Assembly (NCBI GenBank): GCA_016296675.1
Contig: JAEDIV010000020.1
Location: 1-23,957, forward strand
Direction of reading: 5' to 3'
DNA length: 23,957 nt
Origin: Clostridia bacterium
Lineage (GTDB): Bacteria > Bacillota > Clostridia > Christensenellales > Aristaeellaceae
Shown here: positions 14,414 through 21,835 of the stretch, piece after piece
How positions within the stretch are numbered: the first letter of the stretch is position 1
How the letters are laid out: every line of letters begins with the position of its first letter
Program-made: the position numbers and the translations under genes
The notes under the pieces: generated by a model
What the model saw: only the letters and a program-made list of their open reading frames with translations
The model's database searches: none
What the model was told of the DNA's origin: nothing

Positions 14414-15421
14414 TCAGTAGCCCAGCGGCTGAAGATCGAGCTTGAAAAGGATCTGGTTGATCTCGATGATGTTGTAATTCCGGGTCTTTAGGCAGTACTC
14501 GACGACGATATCCGCTTTATTGCTGCGGGAGAGCGCAAAGCCTGCCTTCATGAGCATATCCCTGGCTTCATCGAGGGTAAGCTCAAGGGCGATTGCGAAG
14601 GCTAAAACGGTTTGCTTTGCGGGCTTGTAGGCGGGATTATTCTTGATTTTGTTGAAAAGGCGTCTGTCGACATTGGCTTTTTTGTAGCATTCGGCGTCGG
14701 TCATCTGCTTTTCGTCGATTTTCCGGATGAGCATTTCTGAAAAGCTTTCGTCGATCTGATTGATAAGATCGTCAAGGGAATCGTCCATGGAAGCGGTGGC
14801 GCATGCGTCAAAATCCATCTGGACGGACGGCTGATACATGCAGCTTCTTTGTGCCATCCGCTGCCTGAGCGCTTCCCGGCTGTCGGTATGGGAATCGACA
14901 TACACATCGTCGATATAGGCCTGAACATCGTTAAACAGTTTGCCTGTGATTTCAAATACATCCCTTGAAAATACGACCAGGTAGACAGTCATGTCGTTAT
15001 CAATGAGAAATTCGGTGATGGCGTCGATGGCGACTTTGATTGCTTCGGCCTTGGGGTAGCCGTAAACGCCTGCGGATATCAAAGGAAAGGCCACGGTTTC
15101 GAGGGCATTTTCTTTGGCAAGGAGCAAAGCGTTTTTGTAGCAGGATGAAAGAAGCGCTTTTTCACCGTGCTTTCCGTCCTGATAGACGGGACCTACGGTA
15201 TGGATGACGTATTTTGCAGGGAGACGGTAGCCTTTTGTGATTTTCGCCTGGCCTGTCTTGCAGCCGCCGAGCGTTTTGCATTCTGCGTAAAGCTCAGGCC
15301 CTGCTGCTCTGTGAATTGCGCCGTCCACGCCTCCGCCGCCGAGCAATGTGGGATTTGCAGCGTTTACAATGGCGTCCGCTTCCATTTTTGTGATATCGTT
15401 TCTGACGATGATAAGCGGCAT
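14414..15421 (-). CDS. Macro-domain (ADP-ribose-binding/hydrolase) protein with C-terminal helical domain
   Basis: The N-terminal 170 residues are a MacroD-type macro domain with the motifs needed for ADP-ribose binding and hydrolysis: VNAAN (N20-N23 region), GGGGVDGAIH (28-37) and SAGVYGYP (116-123). Such domains remove ADP-ribose from proteins or act on O-acetyl-ADP-ribose. After a linker, about 225-335 form a helical domain (FSEMLIRKIDEKQMTDAECYKKANVDRRLFNKI...) that resembles a helix-turn-helix; DNA binding is inferred only. The frame could extend to 15478, but that overlaps the promoter; ATG 15421 lies 8 bases after GGGAG and gives 335 residues. The vWA gene follows on the same strand. 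Confidence 0.9.
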   Translation of the reverse strand: MPLIIVRNDITKMEADAIVNAANPTLLGGGGVDGAIHRAAGPELYAECKTLGGCKTGQAKITKGYRLPAKYVIHTVGPVYQDGKHGEKALLSSCYKNALLLAKENALETVAFPLISAGVYGYPKAEAIKVAIDAITEFLIDNDMTVYLVVFSRDVFEITGKLFNDVQAYIDDVYVDSHTDSREALRQRMAQRSCMYQPSVQMDFDACATASMDDSLDDLINQIDESFSEMLIRKIDEKQMTDAECYKKANVDRRLFNKIKNNPAYKPAKQTVLAFAIALELTLDEARDMLMKAGFALSRSNKADIVVEYCLKTRNYNIIEINQILFKLDLQPLGY

Positions 15422-15450
15422 TTTCATCACTCCCGGATGTTGATGGTTAT

Positions 15451-15478
15451 ATTGTAACACAGAATAAAAGAAAATCAA
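15451..15478 (-). promoter_or_regulatory. Promoter of the macro-domain gene
   Basis: On the minus strand TTGATT (15473-15478), a 16-base spacer and TACAAT (15451-15456). It supports the shorter ATG 15421 start. Confidence 0.6.
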
Positions 15479-15546
15479 ATGGGCATTTGAAAATGCAAAG
15501 TCTCCGAGCCCCCGCGAATTTTCTTCTCAAAATTTCGCCTTTTCGG

Positions 15547-15575
15547 TTGCACATCCTTAAAAACCAGAGTATAAT
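15547..15575 (+). promoter_or_regulatory. Promoter of upp
   Basis: TTGCAC (15547-15552), a 17-base spacer and TATAAT (15570-15575). The longer upp frame from 15487 would start upstream of this promoter and is rejected. Confidence 0.78.
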
Positions 15576-15609
15576 TATGTTGATACGGAAAAATTGGAGG
15601 GATGTACGA

Positions 15610-16239
15610 ATGAGCACTGTACACGTCATCGACCACCCGCTGATTCAGCATAAGCTTACCCTGATGCGCCAGATCGAAACCGGCACGAAGGATTTCCGCG
15701 AGCTTTTAAACGAGATCGCGATGCTGATGTGCTATGAGGTTACCCGCGAGCTGCCGCTTGAGGAAGTTGAGATTGAAACGCCCATCTGCAAGTGCAAAAG
15801 CAAGGTCATCGCCGGCAAAAAGCTGGGTGTTGTGCCGATTTTAAGAGCGGGCCTCGGCATGGTGGAAGGCTTTGTGAAGCTGGTTCCCGCGTGCAAGGTG
15901 GGTCACATCGGTCTGTACCGCGATCCCGAAACGCACATGCCCGTGGAATATTACTGCAAGCTCCCCGCCGACGCGCAGGAGAGAGAGCTGATTGTTGTCG
16001 ATCCCATGCTGGCCACCGGCGGATCCTCCGCTGCGGCGATTCAGTTTTTGAAGGATCGCGGCTGCTTCAACATTAAGCTTGTATGTCTCGTCGGCTGCCC
16101 CGAGGGCATCGAGGTTCTTAAGAACGAGCATCCGGATGTTGATATCTACATCGCCGCCATCGATGAAAAGCTCAATGAGCACAAGTACATCGTTCCGGGT
16201 CTTGGCGATGCGGGCGACAGACTGTTCGGCACGAAGTAA
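15610..16239 (+). CDS. upp: Uracil phosphoribosyltransferase
   Basis: Upp makes UMP from uracil and PRPP in pyrimidine salvage. The chosen start ATG 15610 gives 209 residues beginning MSTVHVIDHPLIQHKLTLMR, the standard N-terminus, with GGAGG 9 bases upstream. The PRPP-binding motif is VVDPMLATGGSS, and the uracil-binding C-terminal motif is YIVPGLGDAGDRLFGT. It is a monocistronic gene with its own promoter and a terminator at 16253-16293. Confidence 0.97.
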   Translation: MSTVHVIDHPLIQHKLTLMRQIETGTKDFRELLNEIAMLMCYEVTRELPLEEVEIETPICKCKSKVIAGKKLGVVPILRAGLGMVEGFVKLVPACKVGHIGLYRDPETHMPVEYYCKLPADAQERELIVVDPMLATGGSSAAAIQFLKDRGCFNIKLVCLVGCPEGIEVLKNEHPDVDIYIAAIDEKLNEHKYIVPGLGDAGDRLFGTK

Positions 16240-16252
16240 GGTATTTTTTGAA

Positions 16253-16293
16253 AAGGGGCTGTTGCAGATTTTTTGCTTCTGCAACAGCCCCTT
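16253..16293. terminator. Terminator between convergent upp and RCC1-like gene
   Basis: AAGGGGCTGTTGCAG (16253-16267) pairs perfectly with CTGCAACAGCCCCTT (16279-16293) across an 11-base T-rich loop. The U-runs are short on either side, but the position between two stop codons fits a bidirectional terminator. Confidence 0.75.
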
Positions 16294-16297
16294 GACA

Positions 16298-17428
16298 TTA
16301 CTTAAGTGTAATCGGCACATTCGGAAACACTGAATCGGCGGAGAAAATGATTTCGGCTTCGTAGCCTTCGTCGTCTTCCGCTTCGACGAGGGCGGTTTGG
16401 GTGTATTTTCCGTTTCCGAGCTGTCCCTGATCGTTTGAGCCCCAGGTGAAAATGTCGCCGGATTCGAAGAGGAGCGCGATGAACGCATCGCCGACGGCGG
16501 CGCTTTTTACGTTTTCATAGAGACGGATGGGCTCGCTTCCGTAGGAAAGGAGCGCGCCGTCGACCAGGGCTGCCTGAACGGTTCCGGTTTCATCGATATA
16601 GGAGGCATAGGAATAAAGCGTGCCCCATAGATACAATTCATTTGCACTTGTAAGGAAACCCGAAAAGGTAAGCCCTCCGATCATGGACGAAATATCTGCA
16701 TTTTGGCAAATGCGTTCGGGCGTTTCTATATATCGTATGCCGCCGCTTATTGCGAGCCTCCCGTCGGGCGCGGCGGCACCCCATGCGTAAAGCGTGCCGT
16801 CCCCTGAAAGTGCGTAGCGGCTTTCACCGGATGCGGAAATATCTTTTGCGTTTGAAATCATGAGCTTGCTTTCGGTTTCCGTAAGCGTTCGCTCAAAAAC
16901 CCTTCCGTCCTTTTCAAGGATGACTGCGAAGTTCATGCCGACTTCGCATTTTTCAGCATTTTCGGATACAAGGATTTTATCCGTGCCGCCGCCCCAGAGC
17001 CAGCATTTGCCGTCTTTGGTTACGCACGCGGCGGTGGTATCGCATGCATCGGCATACGCGGCATTTTCCATGAGCATCACAGGGGAGAGGACTTTTTCGT
17101 CAGCGGATGCGAAAATCTGTTTTTCACGGTTATCGCCCCAGGCATAGAGACGGCTGTTTTCATCAATCGCCATGGAAAACTGCTGGCCTGATGCAATGGA
17201 CAGGGCGTTTTCAAAGACGATTTCGGGCGACAGGATGCGCTCATCTGTTTTCCCGGGAACGCTTTCTCCTCTGTGGTTGGAGCCCCAGGCCCATACGTTT
17301 CCGGATGCGTCCAGCGCGAGGATATGGGATCCGTCAGCGGAAAGCATGGGGGAAAGGGGGGCAGCCTTTGCAAATGCGGGAACAGCAAAGAGAATCAGCG
17401 CGAGAATCAGAAAAAACGCGCGCTTCAT
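16298..17428 (-). CDS. Secreted RCC1-like seven-bladed beta-propeller protein
   Basis: The signal peptide is MKRAFFLILALILFAVPAFA. The mature part has about seven RCC1-like repeats, best seen as the recurring pattern [hydrophobic]-D/E-x-x-G-x-[LV]-[YWF]-x-WG: NVWAWGSNHRGE, RLYAWGDN, KCWLWGGG, RVFERTL, TLYAWGAA, ELYLWGTL, DIFTWGSNDQGQLGNG. Seven blades make a closed propeller, probably a binding platform outside the cell; the ligand is unknown. The frame extends to 17455, but ATG 17428 has GGAGG (17436-17440) and starts at the signal peptide, giving 376 residues. ATG overlaps the sdaAA stop (ATGA), so it is coupled to the serine dehydratase operon. Confidence 0.82.
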   Translation of the reverse strand: MKRAFFLILALILFAVPAFAKAAPLSPMLSADGSHILALDASGNVWAWGSNHRGESVPGKTDERILSPEIVFENALSIASGQQFSMAIDENSRLYAWGDNREKQIFASADEKVLSPVMLMENAAYADACDTTAACVTKDGKCWLWGGGTDKILVSENAEKCEVGMNFAVILEKDGRVFERTLTETESKLMISNAKDISASGESRYALSGDGTLYAWGAAAPDGRLAISGGIRYIETPERICQNADISSMIGGLTFSGFLTSANELYLWGTLYSYASYIDETGTVQAALVDGALLSYGSEPIRLYENVKSAAVGDAFIALLFESGDIFTWGSNDQGQLGNGKYTQTALVEAEDDEGYEAEIIFSADSVFPNVPITLK

Positions 17429-18282
17429 TTCTTTTCCTCCGCGCACAGTCTGCACGCAGCGCAGCCGCCTTCGCCGGTTTCACGAAGGGACGCGGGCAGG
17501 CTTCTGCCCACACGGCGCATGGCCTCGATGATTTCATCGACCGGCATGATGAGGGGAATGCCGGAAATGGCGAGGTTTGCGGCGGTAATGGCGCAGGCAA
17601 CGCCGACCACGTTTCTGTATACGCACGGAACTTCCACAAGTCCTTCCACCGGATCGCACACGAGGCCCATGAGATTCATGAGCGCGAAACCGGAAGCGCG
17701 CATGCAGGTTTCGGCATCTGCGCCGGCAAGGTAACTGAGCGCTGCCGCAGCCATGGCGGATGCGCTTCCGACCTCGGCCTGACAGCCGCCTTCCGCGCCG
17801 GAGATGCTGGCGCGAAGCGCTATTACGCGGCCAACGCCCGCGGCGACAAACAGCGCCTTTACGAGATCATCATCGGAATATCCTTTTTCATCCTGCGCGG
17901 AGAAAAGAGCAGCCGGAAGTACGCCGCATGCGCCGGCGGTCGGAGCGGCGACGATTCTGCCCATGCATGCGTTGCATTCCGCGGCGGCCAGCGCATAGGC
18001 GCTTGCCAGGCCGATGGGCTTTCCGCCGAAGGAGTCGCCGTTTAAAAGCGATTTCATAAGCATGGCCGACTGACCGCCGACCCTGCCCGACATGCTTTTT
18101 GCGTCGGGATTCAGGCCTTCCTGAATGGATGAGCGCATGACGCTGAGGCTTTCGCGCATGCGTTTGATCGCTTCTTCTTTATCGGCGCCCTCGCTTACGT
18201 AATGCTCGAGTACCGCCTGCGGAAGACTGCCTGCTTTCTTGGCAAGTTCCAGAAGCTCCGAACAAGTGGTGTAATCCTGCAT
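17425..18282 (-). CDS. sdaAA: L-serine dehydratase, iron-sulfur dependent, alpha subunit
   Basis: With SdaAB it deaminates L-serine to pyruvate and ammonia using a [4Fe-4S] cluster. Motifs include SGRVGGQSAML, AAPTAGACGVLPA (112-124) and GAEGGCQAEVGSASAMAAAA. C167, C209 (VCDPVEG) and C220 (VPCVYRN) fit the three cluster ligands of the family. The C-terminus ends GEGGCAACRLCAEEKK with a C-x2-C-x2-C set (274, 277, 280), where many homologues have a Cys-poor GGLAATPTG-type tail. The start is supported by GGAGGAGG upstream. It begins 16 bases after sdaAB. Confidence 0.95.
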   Translation of the reverse strand: MQDYTTCSELLELAKKAGSLPQAVLEHYVSEGADKEEAIKRMRESLSVMRSSIQEGLNPDAKSMSGRVGGQSAMLMKSLLNGDSFGGKPIGLASAYALAAAECNACMGRIVAAPTAGACGVLPAALFSAQDEKGYSDDDLVKALFVAAGVGRVIALRASISGAEGGCQAEVGSASAMAAAALSYLAGADAETCMRASGFALMNLMGLVCDPVEGLVEVPCVYRNVVGVACAITAANLAISGIPLIMPVDEIIEAMRRVGRSLPASLRETGEGGCAACRLCAEEKK

Positions 18283-18298
18283 AGCGCTTCCTCCTCCC

Positions 18299-18958
18299 TT
18301 ACAGCTTGTTTAAAAGATTGCACGTTTTGATGCCGCGCAGTCTTCGGATCATTCTTACGCTTTCCATATCGGGCGCATGGTCGGTCTCGATGATCATGAC
18401 TGCGTCGCCGCCCGCGTTTCTTCTGAAAACCTGCATGGTCGCGATGTTTACAGAGAGCGCAGCAATGAGGCTGGATACATTGGCGATGACGCCGGGCGCG
18501 TCGGTGTGGGAAATGACGAGCGTGTCCATGGCGCCGGTAAATGAGACGGTCAGACCATTAAGCATTTCAACGCGGATGTTGCCGCCGCCTACGGATGCTG
18601 CGCGTATGGAGACTTCGCGGCCGCTTTTTCCGACCAGTTCAATCAGCGCCGTATTCGGATGCGCGTCCGGGATGTCCGAAAGGATGAATTCGTATTGAAG
18701 GCCGCGCTCCCTGGCAATTTCAAGGCTGTCGCGGATTCTCAGGTCATCCACCGGCATATCCATGAGCCCCGCGATGATGGCGCGGTCGGTGCCGTGCCCT
18801 TTATGCGTGCGAAGGAATGAACCGGAAAGGGTGATCTTCGCCTTTGCGGGCGTATCGCCGAGCAGATTTGCTGCCGCGCGTCCGATGCGCGCCGCGCCTG
18901 CTGTATGAGAACTTGAAGGGCCGACCATGATGGGCCCGATAATATCGAAAATATCCAT
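18299..18958 (-). CDS. sdaAB: L-serine dehydratase, iron-sulfur dependent, beta subunit
   Basis: The start MDIFDIIGPIMVGPSSSHTAGA is the canonical N-terminus; GPSSSHTAG belongs to the beta-subunit serine-dehydratase fold. A C-terminal ACT domain (about 145-215, TLVISHTDAPGVIANVSSLIAAL) may sense an amino acid. The frame extends to 19063, but the extra part is not family-like and runs through the promoter; ATG 18958 gives 219 residues with GGAGG 11 bases upstream. It is first in the sdaAB-sdaAA-RCC1-like operon. Confidence 0.95.
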   Translation of the reverse strand: MDIFDIIGPIMVGPSSSHTAGAARIGRAAANLLGDTPAKAKITLSGSFLRTHKGHGTDRAIIAGLMDMPVDDLRIRDSLEIARERGLQYEFILSDIPDAHPNTALIELVGKSGREVSIRAASVGGGNIRVEMLNGLTVSFTGAMDTLVISHTDAPGVIANVSSLIAALSVNIATMQVFRRNAGGDAVMIIETDHAPDMESVRMIRRLRGIKTCNLLNKL

Positions 18959-18981
18959 ACTGTCATTCGCCTCCTGATGAT

Positions 18982-19011
18982 ATTTTATCATGAAAACGCG
19001 CATGTATACAA
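18982..19011 (-). promoter_or_regulatory. Probable promoter of sdaAB-sdaAA-RCC1-like operon
   Basis: On the minus strand TTGTAT (19006-19011), an 18-base spacer and TAAAAT (18982-18987). The -10 overlaps a small palindrome TGATA-TTT-TATCA. Weaker than the other promoters in the window. Confidence 0.5.
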
Positions 19012-19053
19012 GAGGGAAAACGGCGAAATGTATGTCGGCTTTATGGTATCGAA

Positions 19054-19082
19054 TTGACACCAAAATAAAGATTTGTTATAAT
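19054..19082 (+). promoter_or_regulatory. Consensus promoter of the polysaccharide deacetylase gene
   Basis: TTGACA (19054-19059), a 17-base spacer and TATAAT (19077-19082): a perfect sigma-A type consensus, 34 bases before the start codon. Confidence 0.85.
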
Positions 19083-19116
19083 ATTTGAGGATAGATAAAG
19101 TAGGAGCGGAATATAA

Positions 19117-20418
19117 ATGATGAGAAAATGCGCGCTGGTTCTGGTACTTGTTCTCCTTTTGACGATGCTCAGTTTTCCGCCTGCGGCTATGGCACAGGAC
19201 ATTGCGCTGTATCTGGATTCCACCAAGATTCAGCTTTTGAGCAATTCGGAATGCTACATCCGTGTAACTTCAAATGCGGTTGCAGCAAATGATCTTGCTT
19301 TTACTTTAGAGTATGACGGCCAGGAGTACTCAGGGATTATTCCTGCAGGCGAAAAGGAAGCAAGGATCCCTGTTGTCACAAAAGCAGTTGAGAAATCTTT
19401 TAAAACTACTGCTGCGATCAAGAAGGGAAATGGTTATCGCGTCAGCACCAGCCGCGGTAAGGCAGAAGTAATTCTGATTCCTGAACCTGTCGTGGTTGCC
19501 CAAAACGGCGGTCTGACGACCGGCCCTGCTGGTGAGAGCATCAGGGTTTACTATAAAGTCGAGAACAGCGATATTCTTACTTCGCCTCTGTCGCTTGATC
19601 TGCGTGATGAAGCGGGCAATACGCTTGATACCAAGTCCTTTTCAAAGAAATATGATTCCGCTACGTTCAAGTTTGTAATTCCGAAGGATTGGACGGATAC
19701 CAATTATGTGTCCGTGTGGCTAGGCGACAAGAAGGTATCGGATGATTTTACGATCATAATCAGAAAAGAAATTTCTGCGGTTTACTCCGTGAATACCGAT
19801 CGTCGCGCGGTTGGCATCAGCGTGGATTGTGGCGCGGGCGGTTCATTTTATGTGCGCAGATGGATGGATCTCATGGATGAATACAATGTGAAAGCGACGT
19901 TCTTTATAACGGGTGAATTCGCAGACAGCAATCGGGAAGTTCTCAAGGAGATCCTTGACAGAGGACACGAAATCGGCAATCATTCATGGAATCACGAACC
20001 TATGGGCGGCATGAAGTATGGTGAAATTCTCGATGAAATCCTGCCGACCAATCAGGTGATTTATGAGGCAACCGGAGGCTATGTACCGAAACTTTTTAGA
20101 GCGCCCAAGGGAAGATGGGGCTTTGGACTTAATACTATGCTCCAGACGCTTGATCTTACGCTGGTTCAGTGGACATTTTCTTCAGGCGATTCTTCAGCAG
20201 ATATTACCTCGAGCAAATTGTACAGAAATGTCACGGGCAAAAATGTACATCCGGGCGCAATTTACCTTTTTCATAATGCATCGCCTTGCTTTGATATCAT
20301 GGATGAGGTTTTTGAATACTATAAAGAGAACGGCTATGAAATGGTTTCCATTTCCGAGCTTTTGCCGGATGGCGAATATACCATCGATAAAGACGGCGTT
20401 GTACACGCAGCTGAATAG
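19117..20418 (+). CDS. Secreted polysaccharide deacetylase-like protein (NodB/CE4 fold) with altered metal motif
   Basis: The signal peptide is at 1-26 (cleavage near AMA-QD). Residues 27-220 form one or two beta-rich domains without a recognised family. The CE4 NodB domain spans about 230-415: KATFFITGEF, HSWNH (H289 and H293, metal ligands), LFRAPKGRWG (R328) and AIYLFH (H386). The first motif, usually TFDDG, is SVDCGAG, so D237 is kept but the metal-binding second Asp is Cys238. PdaB-type proteins likewise lack the second Asp (FDAAWG), so this may be an altered or inactive deacetylase or a carbohydrate-binding form. GGAG lies 10 bases before ATG 19117. Confidence 0.88.
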   Translation: MMRKCALVLVLVLLLTMLSFPPAAMAQDIALYLDSTKIQLLSNSECYIRVTSNAVAANDLAFTLEYDGQEYSGIIPAGEKEARIPVVTKAVEKSFKTTAAIKKGNGYRVSTSRGKAEVILIPEPVVVAQNGGLTTGPAGESIRVYYKVENSDILTSPLSLDLRDEAGNTLDTKSFSKKYDSATFKFVIPKDWTDTNYVSVWLGDKKVSDDFTIIIRKEISAVYSVNTDRRAVGISVDCGAGGSFYVRRWMDLMDEYNVKATFFITGEFADSNREVLKEILDRGHEIGNHSWNHEPMGGMKYGEILDEILPTNQVIYEATGGYVPKLFRAPKGRWGFGLNTMLQTLDLTLVQWTFSSGDSSADITSSKLYRNVTGKNVHPGAIYLFHNASPCFDIMDEVFEYYKENGYEMVSISELLPDGEYTIDKDGVVHAAE

Positions 20419-20424
20419 GTAAAA

Positions 20425-20610
20425 GAAGGCGCTGTCTCAAAATACATTCAAACTCCGTTAATCGTGTATCTCCATGAAATGATCAAAGATTACGGGACGG
20501 GATACCCGTCCCCTACATAACGAAGAAGCTGTTTTCTTCCTGTAGGGGACGGGTTTCCCGTCCCGCTGTGTTGCTTTTTGGGGTTTTATTCTTAATGAGA
20601 CAGACCCTTT
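20425..20610. mobile_element. MITE-like element with short terminal inverted repeats
   Basis: The left end GAAGGCGCTGTCTCA (20425-20439) and the reverse complement of the right end, AAAGGGTCTGTCTCA (20596-20610), match at 12 of 15 positions, with eight in a row at the inner side. The element is 186 bases, has no gene, and fills nearly all of the gap between the deacetylase stop and the lacI-type stop. Ends of the CTGTCTCA kind occur at insertion sequences and MITEs. No clear target-site duplication is seen, so mobility is inferred. Confidence 0.45.
20494..20564. repeat. Head-to-head pair of the GGGACGGG palindrome inside the MITE-like element
   Basis: GGGACGGG-ATA-CCCGTCCC (20494-20512, then CTAC) and TAGGGGACGGG-TTT-CCCGTCCC (palindrome 20546-20564) are reverse complements of each other apart from the loop, so together they form one larger inverted repeat with inner AAGAA/TTCTT. 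The core is identical to palindrome A of the 143-bp array at 4924-5571. Confidence 0.9.
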
Positions 20611-20613
20611 GTT

Positions 20614-21624
20614 TCAGCTGATTCTTCCGATGCTTTCGCCCGGGATGAGCATGGCGGGGACGGTGATGGTTTTCTTGGCGCCGGAGGCAGGGTTTTCCAT
20701 CAGACGGATAAGCTCCTGCGCCGCAGCTTTTCCCATAGTGAAAGTGTCTTGCTTTATGGTGCTCAGAACCGGGGAAAACATGAGGCTTATGCGCACGCCG
20801 TCGTAGCCGCCGATGGAGATGTCTTCGGGAACGGACAGATTCATAGCCTGCGCAGTCTGGATGGCGGTGACGGCAGCGGTATCGTCCGGCATCATGATGC
20901 AGGTCGGCCTGTCCGCATACGCCATGATTTGTTTAAAAGCATGAACCGCTTCCTGAGGGTTGTCGTAAGTAGAGGGAAGAATATAGTCTTCGCGGATTTC
21001 GATATTTGCTTCTTTCAGGGCCCTTTTGTAGCCGTTTAAGCGGTTCTCGGTGACAAAGCAGTTTTCACCGTGCAGGCAGGCGATTTTTTTATGCCCCATG
21101 GAGATTGCGTATTTGGTTAACGCATACATGCCTTCTTCATTTTCGGAAAGGACGCTGGAGGCGGTTTCTGACGGATAATCGATGGCGACGGTCGGAATAT
21201 CGGAAGATAACAGCGCCTGTACTTCACGTGCATGAAAATCTGCGCATACGATGATCGCGCCGTCGACGTTTCTGTAGCGGCAATGCTCAAGAAAACTCAT
21301 GCCGGAACGAATGTTGTTGTTGATGAAGGTAAGATCATAGCCGAATTTTTCGGCTTCCGTCTTGAAGGATTCGAGCAGCGCAGAAAAAAACGGATGCGTC
21401 ATGCCGCTTGGACTGATGGGTTCAAAAAGCACGCCGAGGTTTTGCGAACGGTTGGTTTTCAGCGTCCGCGCGCTGGCGTTCGGGAAATAACCCATTTGCT
21501 GCGCGGTTTTCAGTACAAGCTCGCGTGTTTCCTTTGAAATATCCGGATAATTGTTCAGCGCTTTGCTTACTGCCGATACAGATAAGCTGCATGCAGCGGC
21601 CAGATCACGAATGCTTACTTTCAC
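20614..21624 (-). CDS. LacI family transcriptional regulator, GTG start
   Basis: The N-terminal helix-turn-helix is VSIRDLAAACSLSVSAVSKALNNYPDISKETRELV, followed by the hinge NASARTLKTNRSQNLGV and a periplasmic-binding-protein-like sugar sensor domain (about 60-330, FSALLESFKTEAEKFGYDL, GGYDG). The open frame reaches 21726, but GTG 21624 has AAAGGAG 8 bases upstream and gives the standard N-terminus and 336 residues. No sugar transport or hydrolase gene is adjacent, so the regulated genes are unknown; an AAAACGTTTT site in its own leader suggests autoregulation. Confidence 0.94.
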   Translation of the reverse strand: MKVSIRDLAAACSLSVSAVSKALNNYPDISKETRELVLKTAQQMGYFPNASARTLKTNRSQNLGVLFEPISPSGMTHPFFSALLESFKTEAEKFGYDLTFINNNIRSGMSFLEHCRYRNVDGAIIVCADFHAREVQALLSSDIPTVAIDYPSETASSVLSENEEGMYALTKYAISMGHKKIACLHGENCFVTENRLNGYKRALKEANIEIREDYILPSTYDNPQEAVHAFKQIMAYADRPTCIMMPDDTAAVTAIQTAQAMNLSVPEDISIGGYDGVRISLMFSPVLSTIKQDTFTMGKAAAQELIRLMENPASGAKKTITVPAMLIPGESIGRIS

Positions 21625-21657
21625 AGCGTCTGCTCCTTTCCGTAAATATGCAAATCG

Positions 21658-21667
21658 AAAACGTTTT
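21658..21667. promoter_or_regulatory. Probable LacI-family operator
   Basis: The perfect palindrome AAAACGTTTT with the central CpG typical of LacI/CcpA-type operators lies just downstream of the promoter at 21679-21707, where binding would block transcription of the regulator. Confidence 0.65.
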
Positions 21668-21678
21668 AGTTGCTGTAT

Positions 21679-21707
21679 ACTATACACCAATTTCGGATAA
21701 ATTTCAA
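21679..21707 (-). promoter_or_regulatory. Promoter of the LacI-family regulator
   Basis: On the minus strand TTGAAA (21702-21707), a 17-base spacer and TATAGT (21679-21684). The operator follows about 12 bases after the -10. Confidence 0.7.
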
Positions 21708-21774
21708 GTCTCAGACTCGCTTTCATATGAAGTTACATAACGAATACATAAAAAAGATACATAAATGAAAAATG

Positions 21775-21803
21775 TTGACATTTAATTTCAGATGTGAGAT
21801 AAT
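21775..21803 (+). promoter_or_regulatory. Promoter of the transglutaminase-like gene
   Basis: TTGACA (21775-21780), a 17-base spacer and GATAAT (21798-21803). It lies 33 bases before the GTG start. Confidence 0.75.
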
Positions 21804-21835
21804 GAGCATGGACTGAATACGAAGGGGATGCGATT

